Shown here piece by piece: positions 11,576 to 19,427 of a stretch of DNA of 32,907 bases (position 1 is the stretch's first letter; every line of letters starts with the position of its first letter). The position numbers were made by a program, and so were the translations under genes. Source of the DNA: Verrucomicrobiota bacterium (GTDB lineage Bacteria; Verrucomicrobiota; Verrucomicrobiia; Verrucomicrobiales; Verrucomicrobiaceae); assembly GCA_963204975.1 (NCBI GenBank), contig CAUJJC010000221.1, positions 1 through 32,907 of the forward strand. Direction: 5' to 3'. The notes below the pieces were generated by a model that was given only the letters and a program-made list of their open reading frames with translations, was not told the DNA's origin and searched no databases.

Positions 11576-12394
11576 CTAGGCGACCGCAGCCTTGGACTCG
11601 GCGGGTCGCTGCTCCGCGTGTTCGCGGCGGGCAGAGGCGAGCTTCATCAAGGTGGATTCCACCACGCGGACCACGCGCTGATCGAGTGATTCATCGGCAC
11701 CCGCTCGGAAGCGCTCGATGGCCTCGGAGCTGGCCTTGGCCTGCTGGTCAATGCGATCCGCCAGCGCCTTGGTGACGGCCACCCAGGTCTCACGATTGCG
11801 GGACTCGGCGAGGCCCATCTTGTCATTGATCGCGCTCACGCTCATCACCGTGGTGAAGACGTCGCGCTTGAGATCTTCGAGTTCCTTCTGCGTCTCCATG
11901 CGCAGGGCCACCATGTCGCGATGCAGGGCGGCACCCAGTTCGTCCACGCGTTCCAGCATGGCTTTGCGAGCCCGCGTGACTCCACCTTCCAGCACCTGAC
12001 GCAGCTCTTTCATCCGGCCTTCCAGCTCCTCGTAGTAGCGACCAAACATCTGCATCCGAAGCGTCTCCAGGCTCGAAGCCGTCTCCTGAGTGGGCGGTTG
12101 TTGCAGCGCCTGGACCATGGCCTCCACGCTCAACCCTGGCAGGCCACCCGTCTGAGGCATGGCGGGAGCCGTTGCTGGTCGCATCTCGGGTGTGGTGTAA
12201 GGCGATGTCGGCGACATCAGAGGGGGCTGCGAATAGAGCGAGGGCACGGGCAAGCCCCGACCCAGCACCTGGGCTAGACCTTCGGTCAAAGGACCGACCG
12301 CAGGAGCTAACGGGCGCAATGGCTGCGACAGGGGAGGCTGTGCATGCAACGATTGGGTTGCGACTTGGGGTGGGAATTCAAGAACGGCAGGCAT
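11576..12394 (-). CDS. Coiled-coil protein of unknown function
   Basis: 272 residues with no signal peptide or membrane span. The first 105 or so are rich in Pro, Gln and Leu and look disordered. Residues about 107-245 form long amphipathic helices with heptad character (YYEELEGRMKELRQVLEGGV, then DMVALRMETQKELEDLKRD), ending in an Arg/Glu/Ala-rich tail. It is the first gene of a three-gene run, nine bases before the OmpA-like protein gene, so a cytoplasmic scaffold or adaptor for that protein's N-terminal half is plausible. The start ATG is preceded by GAATACC, with no Shine-Dalgarno. I do not recognise a named family. Confidence 0.7.
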   Translation of the reverse strand: MPAVLEFPPQVATQSLHAQPPLSQPLRPLAPAVGPLTEGLAQVLGRGLPVPSLYSQPPLMSPTSPYTTPEMRPATAPAMPQTGGLPGLSVEAMVQALQQPPTQETASSLETLRMQMFGRYYEELEGRMKELRQVLEGGVTRARKAMLERVDELGAALHRDMVALRMETQKELEDLKRDVFTTVMSVSAINDKMGLAESRNRETWVAVTKALADRIDQQAKASSEAIERFRAGADESLDQRVVRVVESTLMKLASARREHAEQRPAESKAAVA

Positions 12395-12562
12395 GGTATT
12401 CGGGAGATAATGTGGATATTAACAGATAAAATAATAATTTCCATAAATATTTCTGGTTTCTCGACTATTTTGCTTCCGAGGACACTTTGGCCACCCGTGC
12501 GCGGGGTTGCAGTTCCTGCTTTCACGCGCATTCTCCCGCTCACCTCCACCCTACCCCCTGCC
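12395..12562. promoter_or_regulatory. AT-rich divergent intergenic region
   Basis: This gap separates the minus-strand three-gene run from plus-strand panD. Bases 12411-12470 hold 14 G/C in 60 (about 23%), very unlike the GC-rich surroundings, and include an AAATATTT palindrome at 12445-12452. Divergent genes plus the AT-rich patch make it the likely promoter region for both. I cannot name -35/-10 elements with confidence. The panD-proximal part (about 12535-12562) is strongly C-rich, with no Shine-Dalgarno. Confidence 0.45.
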
Positions 12563-12913
12563 GTGCTGCGAACCCTGCTCAAATCCAAGCTCCACCGAGC
12601 CCACGTGACCGATGCCAATATTCATTATGAAGGCAGCATCACGATTCCCACCGATCTCATGCGCGCGGCCGATCTCTGGGACGGAGAAAAAGTTCTCGTC
12701 ACCTCCATCACCAATGGAGCCCGCCTGGAAACCTACGTGATCCCGGGACCCGAAGGCTCTGGCAAGATCGTCGTCAATGGCGCTGCCGCCCACCTCATCA
12801 ACACGGGCCACCGCGTCACCATCATGGCCTGGGGCCAGTCCGATCAACCGGTGAAACCCAAGCGCCTGCTGCTCAACGAGCACAACGCGATCGTGAATGA
12901 GACGGTGAAGTAA
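12563..12913 (+). CDS. panD: Aspartate 1-decarboxylase PanD
   Basis: Makes beta-alanine from L-aspartate for pantothenate and coenzyme A; cytoplasmic, pyruvoyl-dependent, self-processing. I chose the GTG at 12563 because the protein then begins MLRTLLKSKLHRAHVT, matching the family start exactly. Numbered this way, self-cleavage falls between Gly24 and Ser25 (HYEGSITI), and Lys9, Thr57 and Tyr58 (ETYV) are the known active-site residues. NGAAAHL follows in its usual place. At 116 residues it is near the usual length. No ribosome binding site is visible before the GTG, so it may be leaderless or initiate without Shine-Dalgarno. An APC permease follows after 15 bases and may be co-transcribed. 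Confidence 0.93.
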   Translation: MLRTLLKSKLHRAHVTDANIHYEGSITIPTDLMRAADLWDGEKVLVTSITNGARLETYVIPGPEGSGKIVVNGAAAHLINTGHRVTIMAWGQSDQPVKPKRLLLNEHNAIVNETVK

Positions 12914-12928
12914 GTTCGTCTCGAAGGG

Positions 12929-14275
12929 ATGCATTCTGCGGAATCCTCCCCTCCCATGGAACGTCGTTTCGGCCTCTTGCAGGCCACAGCGCTTAACATG
13001 TCCAACATGCTGGGCGCGGGGCCGTTCATCACGATCCCGCTGCTGATGAGCGCAATGGGGGGTCCGCAGGCGATGCTCGGATGGGTGCTTGCGCTGATCA
13101 TCACGCTCGCGGATGGACTGGTGTGGAGCGAACTCGGAGCCGCCATGCCGCACTCCGGCGGCACCTATGGCTACCTGCGCACCAGCTTTGGCAAGCGCTG
13201 GGGTCCGCTGATGGCCTTCCTCTTCATCTGGCAGCTCATCATCAGTGGTCCGCTGGAGATTGCCTCAGGCTACATCGGTTTTGGTCAATACCTGCGCTAC
13301 CTGTGGCCAACGGCGACGGATTTCGAGACCAAGCTCGCGGGCGCAGGCATCGGCGTGGTCGTGATCTTCCTGCTCTACCGGCAAATTCAGAGCATCGCCA
13401 AGCTCACCGTCTCACTCTGGATCGGAGTGCTGGTCTGCATCGTCGCGGTGATCGCGACCGGAGCGATGCACTTCGATGCCGGCATTGCCTTCGACTTCCC
13501 ACCCGATGCCTTCCAGTTCTCCTGGGGCTTCCTGCTCGGGCTCGGGGCCGCCTCACGCGTGGGCATCTACGACTACCTGGGCTACTACGATGTCTGCTAC
13601 ATCGGCGACGAAGTGAAAAACCCTGGCCGCGTGATCCCGCGATCCGTCATGCTCAGCCTCGTCAGCGTGGCGCTGATTTATATGGCGGTGAATCTCTCGA
13701 TCATCGGCACCGTGTCCTGGCGCGACTTCGTGCCCGCAGCCGATCCGCTGCCGCCGATTGCTTCCATCTTTATGGAAAAGATTTACGGGCGCGGCATCGC
13801 TCAGCTCTTCACCTTGCTCGTGCTGTGGACCATCGTGGCCTGCGTATTTGCGCTGCTGCTGGGCTACTCTCGCATCCCCTACGCGGCAGCCCGCGACGGC
13901 AATTTCTTCAAGCCCTTCGCACGCCTGCATCCCACCGGAGCCTTTCCGCATCTCTCGCTCCTTGTTATTGGCGGTCTGTCCATCGCGTTCACCTTCTTGC
14001 CGTTGATGACCGTCATTGATGCCTTGCTCACCACCCGCATGGCGGTGCAGTTCATCGGTCAAATCGGTGCCCTGCTCTGGCTGCGCAAGCACAGACCCGA
14101 TCTCGACCGCCCCTTCCGCATGTGGCTGTATCCCGTGCCCGCCTTTGTCGCCCTGGTTGGCTGGCTTTACTTGATCGGCACTCAAAGTGCCCAGCAGCAA
14201 CTCTACGCCCTCGTCTTCCTGATGGGCGGAGTCGTGTGCTACTTTGGCTGGCGCAAGGTGGTGCCTCAAACCTGA
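12929..14275 (+). CDS. APC-family amino acid permease
   Basis: 448 residues with about 12 hydrophobic segments across the length, the LeuT-like fold of APC transporters. The first helix carries LNMSNMLGAGPFITIPLLM, matching the family's unwound TM1 substrate/ion site. Helix 2-3 has ELGAAMPHSGGTYGYL, and the middle has YIGDEVKNPGRVIPRS, the conserved GDEVKNPxR-type loop. It is expected to bring in an amino acid by proton or sodium symport or exchange; the substrate cannot be told. Its position 15 bases after panD may hint at an aspartate or beta-alanine link, but that is inference. A second ATG (12956) would shorten it by nine residues. Its 3' end overlaps the convergent vWA gene by ten bases. 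Confidence 0.88.
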   Translation: MHSAESSPPMERRFGLLQATALNMSNMLGAGPFITIPLLMSAMGGPQAMLGWVLALIITLADGLVWSELGAAMPHSGGTYGYLRTSFGKRWGPLMAFLFIWQLIISGPLEIASGYIGFGQYLRYLWPTATDFETKLAGAGIGVVVIFLLYRQIQSIAKLTVSLWIGVLVCIVAVIATGAMHFDAGIAFDFPPDAFQFSWGFLLGLGAASRVGIYDYLGYYDVCYIGDEVKNPGRVIPRSVMLSLVSVALIYMAVNLSIIGTVSWRDFVPAADPLPPIASIFMEKIYGRGIAQLFTLLVLWTIVACVFALLLGYSRIPYAAARDGNFFKPFARLHPTGAFPHLSLLVIGGLSIAFTFLPLMTVIDALLTTRMAVQFIGQIGALLWLRKHRPDLDRPFRMWLYPVPAFVALVGWLYLIGTQSAQQQLYALVFLMGGVVCYFGWRKVVPQT

Positions 14276-16782
14276 CCCGCCACCCGTGTTCGCCAGGCTT
14301 CGATGAGGATGGCGAGCAGAAGCGCAAGCATGAGCCAGCGTTCAAAGCCTCGCCAGGCGGGGGCTCGGGGAGCGTGCCAGATGTCGCTGAGGTCCACGCG
14401 TTCTTGACCGTGGGTGCGGAGGCTGAGCGACTTGAGTTCATCAAGGCGTGTGCGGTCGAACGACCACTCGGGATTGATCGCTGCATTGATCGGACCAAAG
14501 GGGAAGGCGCTCGTGCCCACGCGCACAGCACCACGCACCCACGCATTGCCAGGCAGATCGACGCTGGCTCGGAAATGTCCTGGGGCCAGTCGCTCCCAGG
14601 CTGCGGGTGTGGTCTTGCCCTCGGCACCCGAGGCCAGCACCAACTGAGGACCGGCGGTGGCGATGCGCTCGGTCCAGGTGTCGTCATAGAAAAGGTCTGC
14701 GTTCAGTCGTGTGCCATCCATCCCCACGCGCACCCCAATGCCCGGAGGTGTGACCTCGCCCATGAGCCAACGAGTGAGGCTTTGCACGAGATCGCCATAC
14801 TGCGGCCAGCTTCGCGTCTTGGCACTGAACTCGCCGCCGAGCGGGAAACTCACCGCCGCGACGCGACCCGCACCACGTTGCCAGAAGGCGACGAGCGGAG
14901 CGGCGTATTCGTCGCCACTCATCGCTGCCTGCGCGGCACCGGGCTTGAGGTAGCTGAGGTTGTAGCCATCCGTCTGCGGCAGCCACGAGATCGGGCTCGC
15001 CGCCATTTCCATCCATGAAGACGTGCCCTTCACTGCCACCGGTTCATCAATGAAGGCCGATCTCGCGACAGCCACGGTCTCCTGGGCGAATAGCGCCGGG
15101 AGTTCATTGGCATCCGCATTGAAAAAGATCCGGCCCTGTCCGCGCTTGGCCACGTCCTTGAGAAAGTCGGCATCCACATCGTGATCGGTGCCCATGCCGA
15201 TCACGCTCACGGTGCACTTGTTCTTCACCATGTCGTCGATCAGGCGCACATACTCGCCGGGTTCCTCGGCGTCGTTGGCATCAGCGAAGAGAATGACGTG
15301 GCGCTGGCCCACCTCGGCCATCTGCAACTCCTTCCAGGCGGCCTTCAGTCCCGTGTAAACAAAGATGCCCCCGCCGGTGCTTTCGATGCGTCGAGTGAGG
15401 CTCGTGAGTTGCGAACGGTTCGGTCCCAAGGGCGCGAGCGGAGCAATGACATGGGCCGCACTGTCCACGGGAATGACCGTGACTTGGTCACTGTCGCCCA
15501 GCAGCTCGATGGCCCGCGCCGCGCCTTCGCTGGCGAGTTGGATCTTTTGCAGATTGGTGCCGGGAGCAGTCATGCTCATGCTGCCCGAGCGGTCCATCAC
15601 GATGGCGACGGCGACGGCCAGCTTCCGATGCTCCTGCTTGAGTTCCATGCTCACTGGCAGCAAGGGCTCCACAGGCGAGCCGAAGTAACCGCCAGCGGCA
15701 AAGCTGTGCTTCCCGCCCACCATCACGAGACCGCCGCCTTGCTCGTTGACGAAGAAGCTCAGGGCCGAGACGAATTCGCTGGGCAGTTTGTAGGCTGGAA
15801 CGTTGTTAAGCACGACCACCTTCGCGGCGCTCAGCACGCCCACGTTGAGCGTGGCGAAGTCGCTGACCTCCTTCACCTCGAAGCCCTGTGCGCGCATCGC
15901 AGCGCTTATCGGATCACTTTGATACGAGGTGACCAGCAGCACACGAGGTCCGGTCTCCACCTCGATCCATTGGGTGGCGGCGTTGTTGCCGGGCAGGGAG
16001 TCCTTTTCGGGTAGGAGTCGGGCCTCCACCTTCCAGGCTCCGGGTTGGCCGATGCGGTCTGTTAGGCGAAGGCGGCCCACACCATTGACGATAGTGATGT
16101 CCTTTCGCCCCATGGAGGCACCATTACGCAGCAGCTCCACTGGCACCTTGCCATCGGAGTCGCTGGTGGCCACGACCTCGATCATGAAGGCTTCCATCGG
16201 CAGCACGCGATGCGGCACCGCGAAGGCGGCAAGTCGCACATCACCCGCGACGGAAGCCCCGGCAAGGCGGTAGTCCAGCGCCACCTCCTGGCGCAGCAGA
16301 CGATCGGCAAGGCCGTCGAGCGGCTCGGTGCTGAAGCCGTCGGTCATCACGAGCAGTCGCGACGAACGATCCGGCTCCATCTGCGAGAGCGCATGGTGGA
16401 TCGCCTGCCCTGTGCGGGTGCTTGTGCGCTCGCCTTCGAAGTCCGTCGATCCTGCGCGAATCAGGGCACCGCGTTCGATCGCCTCGCCCGCGAAGTCGAT
16501 GAACCGCAGCCGGTCGCGCGAGCCCTTGGACCTGTCGAGCAACTGCTCCCATTCGGCGAGTCTTGGCGCGAGCACGTCCTTGGCTGAATCCGAACGATCG
16601 ACTAGCACCCAAAGATCGAGTCCATCACTGAGACGGCGCATCTGTGGTCTCACCAAGATGGCGAGCACGAACAGCACACAAATGATGCGCCACGGACGTC
16701 GCCACTGTAGGCGCGGCCACAGCCAGCCGGCAATCGCCAGCAGCGGCAGCAGAAGGAACCATTCGGGAGAGAGGAGACGCAT
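14266..16782 (-). CDS. Large membrane protein with two vWA-like domains and a glutamine-amidotransferase-like domain
   Basis: 838 residues. Two N-terminal membrane spans (about 9-24 and 31-45) are followed by a first vWA-like domain (about 56-175) with VDRSDSAKD (Asp62, Ser64, Ser66) and MTDGFS. Then comes a beta-rich segment, and a class-I glutamine-amidotransferase-like region (about 279-385: GPRVLLVTSYQSDP, then GGGLVMVGGKHSF) with no obvious catalytic Cys. A second vWA (about 390-575) has a full MIDAS start Asp397-x-Ser399-x-Ser401 and FADANDAEEPGE. One C-terminal span lies near 815-832. The vWA part is probably periplasmic and metal-dependent for partner binding. It is the last gene of the ten-gene run, 63 bases after the BatA-like gene. 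Its stop lies inside the convergent permease gene. Confidence 0.85.
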   Translation of the reverse strand: MRLLSPEWFLLLPLLAIAGWLWPRLQWRRPWRIICVLFVLAILVRPQMRRLSDGLDLWVLVDRSDSAKDVLAPRLAEWEQLLDRSKGSRDRLRFIDFAGEAIERGALIRAGSTDFEGERTSTRTGQAIHHALSQMEPDRSSRLLVMTDGFSTEPLDGLADRLLRQEVALDYRLAGASVAGDVRLAAFAVPHRVLPMEAFMIEVVATSDSDGKVPVELLRNGASMGRKDITIVNGVGRLRLTDRIGQPGAWKVEARLLPEKDSLPGNNAATQWIEVETGPRVLLVTSYQSDPISAAMRAQGFEVKEVSDFATLNVGVLSAAKVVVLNNVPAYKLPSEFVSALSFFVNEQGGGLVMVGGKHSFAAGGYFGSPVEPLLPVSMELKQEHRKLAVAVAIVMDRSGSMSMTAPGTNLQKIQLASEGAARAIELLGDSDQVTVIPVDSAAHVIAPLAPLGPNRSQLTSLTRRIESTGGGIFVYTGLKAAWKELQMAEVGQRHVILFADANDAEEPGEYVRLIDDMVKNKCTVSVIGMGTDHDVDADFLKDVAKRGQGRIFFNADANELPALFAQETVAVARSAFIDEPVAVKGTSSWMEMAASPISWLPQTDGYNLSYLKPGAAQAAMSGDEYAAPLVAFWQRGAGRVAAVSFPLGGEFSAKTRSWPQYGDLVQSLTRWLMGEVTPPGIGVRVGMDGTRLNADLFYDDTWTERIATAGPQLVLASGAEGKTTPAAWERLAPGHFRASVDLPGNAWVRGAVRVGTSAFPFGPINAAINPEWSFDRTRLDELKSLSLRTHGQERVDLSDIWHAPRAPAWRGFERWLMLALLLAILIEAWRTRVAGQV

Positions 16783-16794
16783 GGAGGACGGGAA

Positions 16795-16822
16795 GACGAA
16801 TGACGAATGACGAAGGCCGAAG
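16795..16822. repeat. Heptamer tandem repeat in intergenic gap
   Basis: Units GACGAAT, GACGAAT, GACGAAG and GCCGAAG stand in tandem at 16795-16822, in the 63-base gap between the two vWA genes (16783-16845). On the other strand it reads as repeated CATTCGT. I recall similar CATTCGTC strings between genes in Verrucomicrobiota and Planctomycetota genomes, so this may be one copy of a dispersed intergenic element. That is memory, not a search result. Confidence 0.6.
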
Positions 16823-16845
16823 GCGGAGCGCGAGGATGATGGGAT

Positions 16846-18561
16846 TTACTTTCTCGCGGACCAGGCGGTGAGCAGGCAGCCGAGGAGAGCGAGGGTCCAC
16901 ACGGCGGTGAGAGGATCGGATTCGCTGGTGCGCTCGCGGGCTTCGGAGCGACGCGCTTCGGTGTGGTCGAAGGACTCTGCTTTGGTGAGGTCGGCCTCGC
17001 GGGCGTCAGCAAACTGCGCGGCTCCGCGAACGAGGGTTTGCGTGGGCGACTTCACCTCAAAGAAGCCAGGCTGCTCGGGGGCGCGACCAATGAAGGGCTT
17101 GCTGGTGCTGCCTTGGTGCAGGGTGAGCTGGTTCAAGGTGGTGCTCGCGGGAAGGTCGATGCTCTGGGCGAGATCGTAGTTGTCTGCGCGCTCGCCATCG
17201 AGCTGACTGCGGACCTGCTCCACGTAACGATGCAACATCACCAGCAGCGCGGGCAGACGATGGGCATTGGACTTCGAGAGATCCCAGTTGAGGAAGAGCT
17301 GCACCACCTCGCGACCTTCCGCCGTGCGTGTGCGGCGTTGCAGTGCGAGCACGGCATCACCACGCCAGAGCAGGGGCGAGTCCGACTCGAGCACTGCCAG
17401 CGCTCGCGGCTTGTTGGAGATCAGGCCGGTCCAGGTCAACTCACGGGTGAGCGCATGGTTCTCAGCCACGACCAGCGAGGTATCGAGCTTCGAGCCCTCC
17501 GGTGCTGGCGAGTCGATGTAAATCGCATCCGTGGGGGCCTCGTCTCCGATCTCGGCGAGCGTGAGGTCTGCCGGAGTGGTGGCATCCACGAAGGTCACAC
17601 CATCGAGCGCTTCGATCATGCGCTTGATCAGCGCGCCCGATTCACCAACCGCACGCATGGCAACGCGAACGGGTCGCTCCACGGGCACGACGAGGCTCAT
17701 GCGGTCATCGAGTGCGAAGGCATCTCCGTCCATCACTAGGGTGGCTTGCTTGAGGTTGGGCGGCAGCTCGCCGGACAATGAAACGGACTGATGGGGCTGC
17801 AGCGTGAGCGTGGACTTGGTGGGTGAGGTCGCCAGCTCATGCTCCACCCACCATTGACGCGTTTGGACGGAGTCGCTGTGGTTGGTGGCCAAGGTTTTCC
17901 ACTGGCGCGATGCGTTGAGTTCCGCGCCGCTCCAACCGACGTTTTCCTTGGGCTCGCCAACGGCGAGAACGGCGATGTCTGAGGGCACGGTGGCCGCTCG
18001 GTCAGTCAGATAGATGATCGCGCCGCTGCCATCTCGGACGAGGCCGCGTGAAGTATTGAAGGCATCGGTGGGATCGAGTTCACCACGCAGTGGCTGCCAT
18101 CGGCTGAAAGCCGCGAGCAGTGCCTCGCGATCATCGCCAGCGTAGAGCGTTGGTTTGCGAGCATCGCTTTCGAGCAGATGCCAGCGTGTTTTCGCGGCTA
18201 CCCTCGACCACTGAGCCAGAGTCTTCTCGACCGCGGTGCGCGCTTCAGTGTTGAAGGCGGACATGGATGCCGTGCTATCTAGCACGATCACCACCGTCTG
18301 CTGACTGTACTTCTTCATCCATCGCGGCTCCGCCAGCATCCAGGCGAGCAGGCAGGCGGCGAGCAGTTGCATCCACATGGGCAGGGACTGGCGCAAGCGC
18401 TCGAACTTGGCGCCACTGACACTTTCGGGGGCCACGCGCTCGAGCAGGAAAAGCGTGCTCACACGCAACCGGCGTGACTTCTCCTGGAGGCAGTGAATCG
18501 CGAGGATCACCGGCACTGCCAGCAAGGCCCAAAGCCCGAGAGGATTGGCAAAGTGAAGCAT
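16846..18561 (-). CDS. BatA-type vWA membrane protein
   Basis: 571 residues. The N-terminus MLHFANPLGLWALLAVPVIL is the typical BatA aerotolerance-regulator N-terminal domain: a first span, a basic loop with KSRRLRVSTLFLLERV, and a second span at about 62-78. A vWA domain follows (about 88-205) with MIDAS-like Asp95-x-Thr97-x-Ser99 (Thr in the second position) and YLTD at 184-187. A long beta-rich region and a C-terminal span (about 548-567) close the protein. I chose the ATG at 18561 because the open frame further upstream is an Arg/His/Pro-rich shadow of the DUF58 gene. Nine bases separate it from the DUF58 stop. It is probably a client or partner of the MoxR ATPase in this cluster, acting at the inner membrane. 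Confidence 0.87.
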   Translation of the reverse strand: MLHFANPLGLWALLAVPVILAIHCLQEKSRRLRVSTLFLLERVAPESVSGAKFERLRQSLPMWMQLLAACLLAWMLAEPRWMKKYSQQTVVIVLDSTASMSAFNTEARTAVEKTLAQWSRVAAKTRWHLLESDARKPTLYAGDDREALLAAFSRWQPLRGELDPTDAFNTSRGLVRDGSGAIIYLTDRAATVPSDIAVLAVGEPKENVGWSGAELNASRQWKTLATNHSDSVQTRQWWVEHELATSPTKSTLTLQPHQSVSLSGELPPNLKQATLVMDGDAFALDDRMSLVVPVERPVRVAMRAVGESGALIKRMIEALDGVTFVDATTPADLTLAEIGDEAPTDAIYIDSPAPEGSKLDTSLVVAENHALTRELTWTGLISNKPRALAVLESDSPLLWRGDAVLALQRRTRTAEGREVVQLFLNWDLSKSNAHRLPALLVMLHRYVEQVRSQLDGERADNYDLAQSIDLPASTTLNQLTLHQGSTSKPFIGRAPEQPGFFEVKSPTQTLVRGAAQFADAREADLTKAESFDHTEARRSEARERTSESDPLTAVWTLALLGCLLTAWSARK

Positions 18562-18569
18562 GGCAGGGG

Positions 18570-19427
18570 TCAGGTGAGTTCCACAGCCCCCACGGTCGCG
18601 GCTTCGGCGCGGAGCGCGGCGATGAAGTCGCCCTCTGCTCCGATGCGGGCAAAGGCGATGCCGCGGCGCTGGCAGGGTTCGCGCCACAGGTCGAAGTGGC
18701 GGCGATAGGCTTCGCGGTAGCGTTCGAGCGTGGCCTGCGGCACACGGCGGCGGTCGCGCTGGGTGCTTTCGCAGTCTTCGAAGTCAATGTTCCCGCTCCA
18801 GTCGGGATCAGCTTCCTCCTGGCAAAAGGGAGCCAGCACCAGAGCGCGTCCTCGTTGGGCGACGAGGGGTGTTAGGCAGAGATCGGGCGAGGCGGGAAAG
18901 AGCACGTCGCTCACCAGCACGCGCAACGATCCTGGGCGCAGCGCCAGCAGATCCAGGCGCAGCCCGTTGCTGGAGGCGGCGATCTCTTCCAATGGCCAGC
19001 GGTCAGCCATGACGTGATCCATCGGCACCTCGCGTCCGCTGCCGCTGACCAGATGCACCTTGAGCGCAGCGCCGAGACGAAGAGCGCTCTCGATGCAGAA
19101 CCAAACCGTCTCCCACACCCGGCGGGTCTTGGCTTCATTGAGGAACATGCTGGGCGAAGCATCGAGCACGAGGTCCACGCGAGGGCTCACTTCCTGGCGG
19201 TAGAGCTTCATCGTGTAGCTGCCGTTGCGTGCATAGGCCTGCCAGTTGATGTGACGCGGATCATCGCCTGGGACGTATGGGCGTTGGTCCTGGAAGTCGA
19301 GCGAGCTGCCGGTGCCCAGGCCCTGGATCTGGCCATTGAGCCCGCTCCATTGACCGGCACGCAAGGGCAGTCGCACCATCTGGGCGACGCGGCTCATGCG
19401 CTGGCGGATGTCGGTGAAATCAGGCAT
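18570..19427 (-). CDS. DUF58 domain protein
   Basis: 285 residues, soluble, no signal peptide. The family signature is plain: FQDQRPYVPGDDPRHINW at 45-62, then QAYARNGSYTMKLYRQE, followed by a vWA-like strand VDLVLDASPSM (Asp89, Ser91, Ser93). DUF58 proteins are regular partners of MoxR ATPases and vWA membrane proteins; their molecular activity is unknown. The ATG at 19427 gives the usual N-terminus (MPDFTDIRQRM) and overlaps the end of the preceding permease gene by eight bases. Unlike many DUF58 proteins it lacks the N-terminal membrane spans, so it is likely cytoplasmic and recruited by neighbours. Confidence 0.92.
   Translation of the reverse strand: MPDFTDIRQRMSRVAQMVRLPLRAGQWSGLNGQIQGLGTGSSLDFQDQRPYVPGDDPRHINWQAYARNGSYTMKLYRQEVSPRVDLVLDASPSMFLNEAKTRRVWETVWFCIESALRLGAALKVHLVSGSGREVPMDHVMADRWPLEEIAASSNGLRLDLLALRPGSLRVLVSDVLFPASPDLCLTPLVAQRGRALVLAPFCQEEADPDWSGNIDFEDCESTQRDRRRVPQATLERYREAYRRHFDLWREPCQRRGIAFARIGAEGDFIAALRAEAATVGAVELT

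Noticed and set aside
18562..18687. N-terminal extension of the BatA-like protein to 18687
   Set aside because: The extra 42 residues are Arg/His/Pro-rich shadow of the DUF58 gene; the BatA N-terminal motif starts exactly at 18561.
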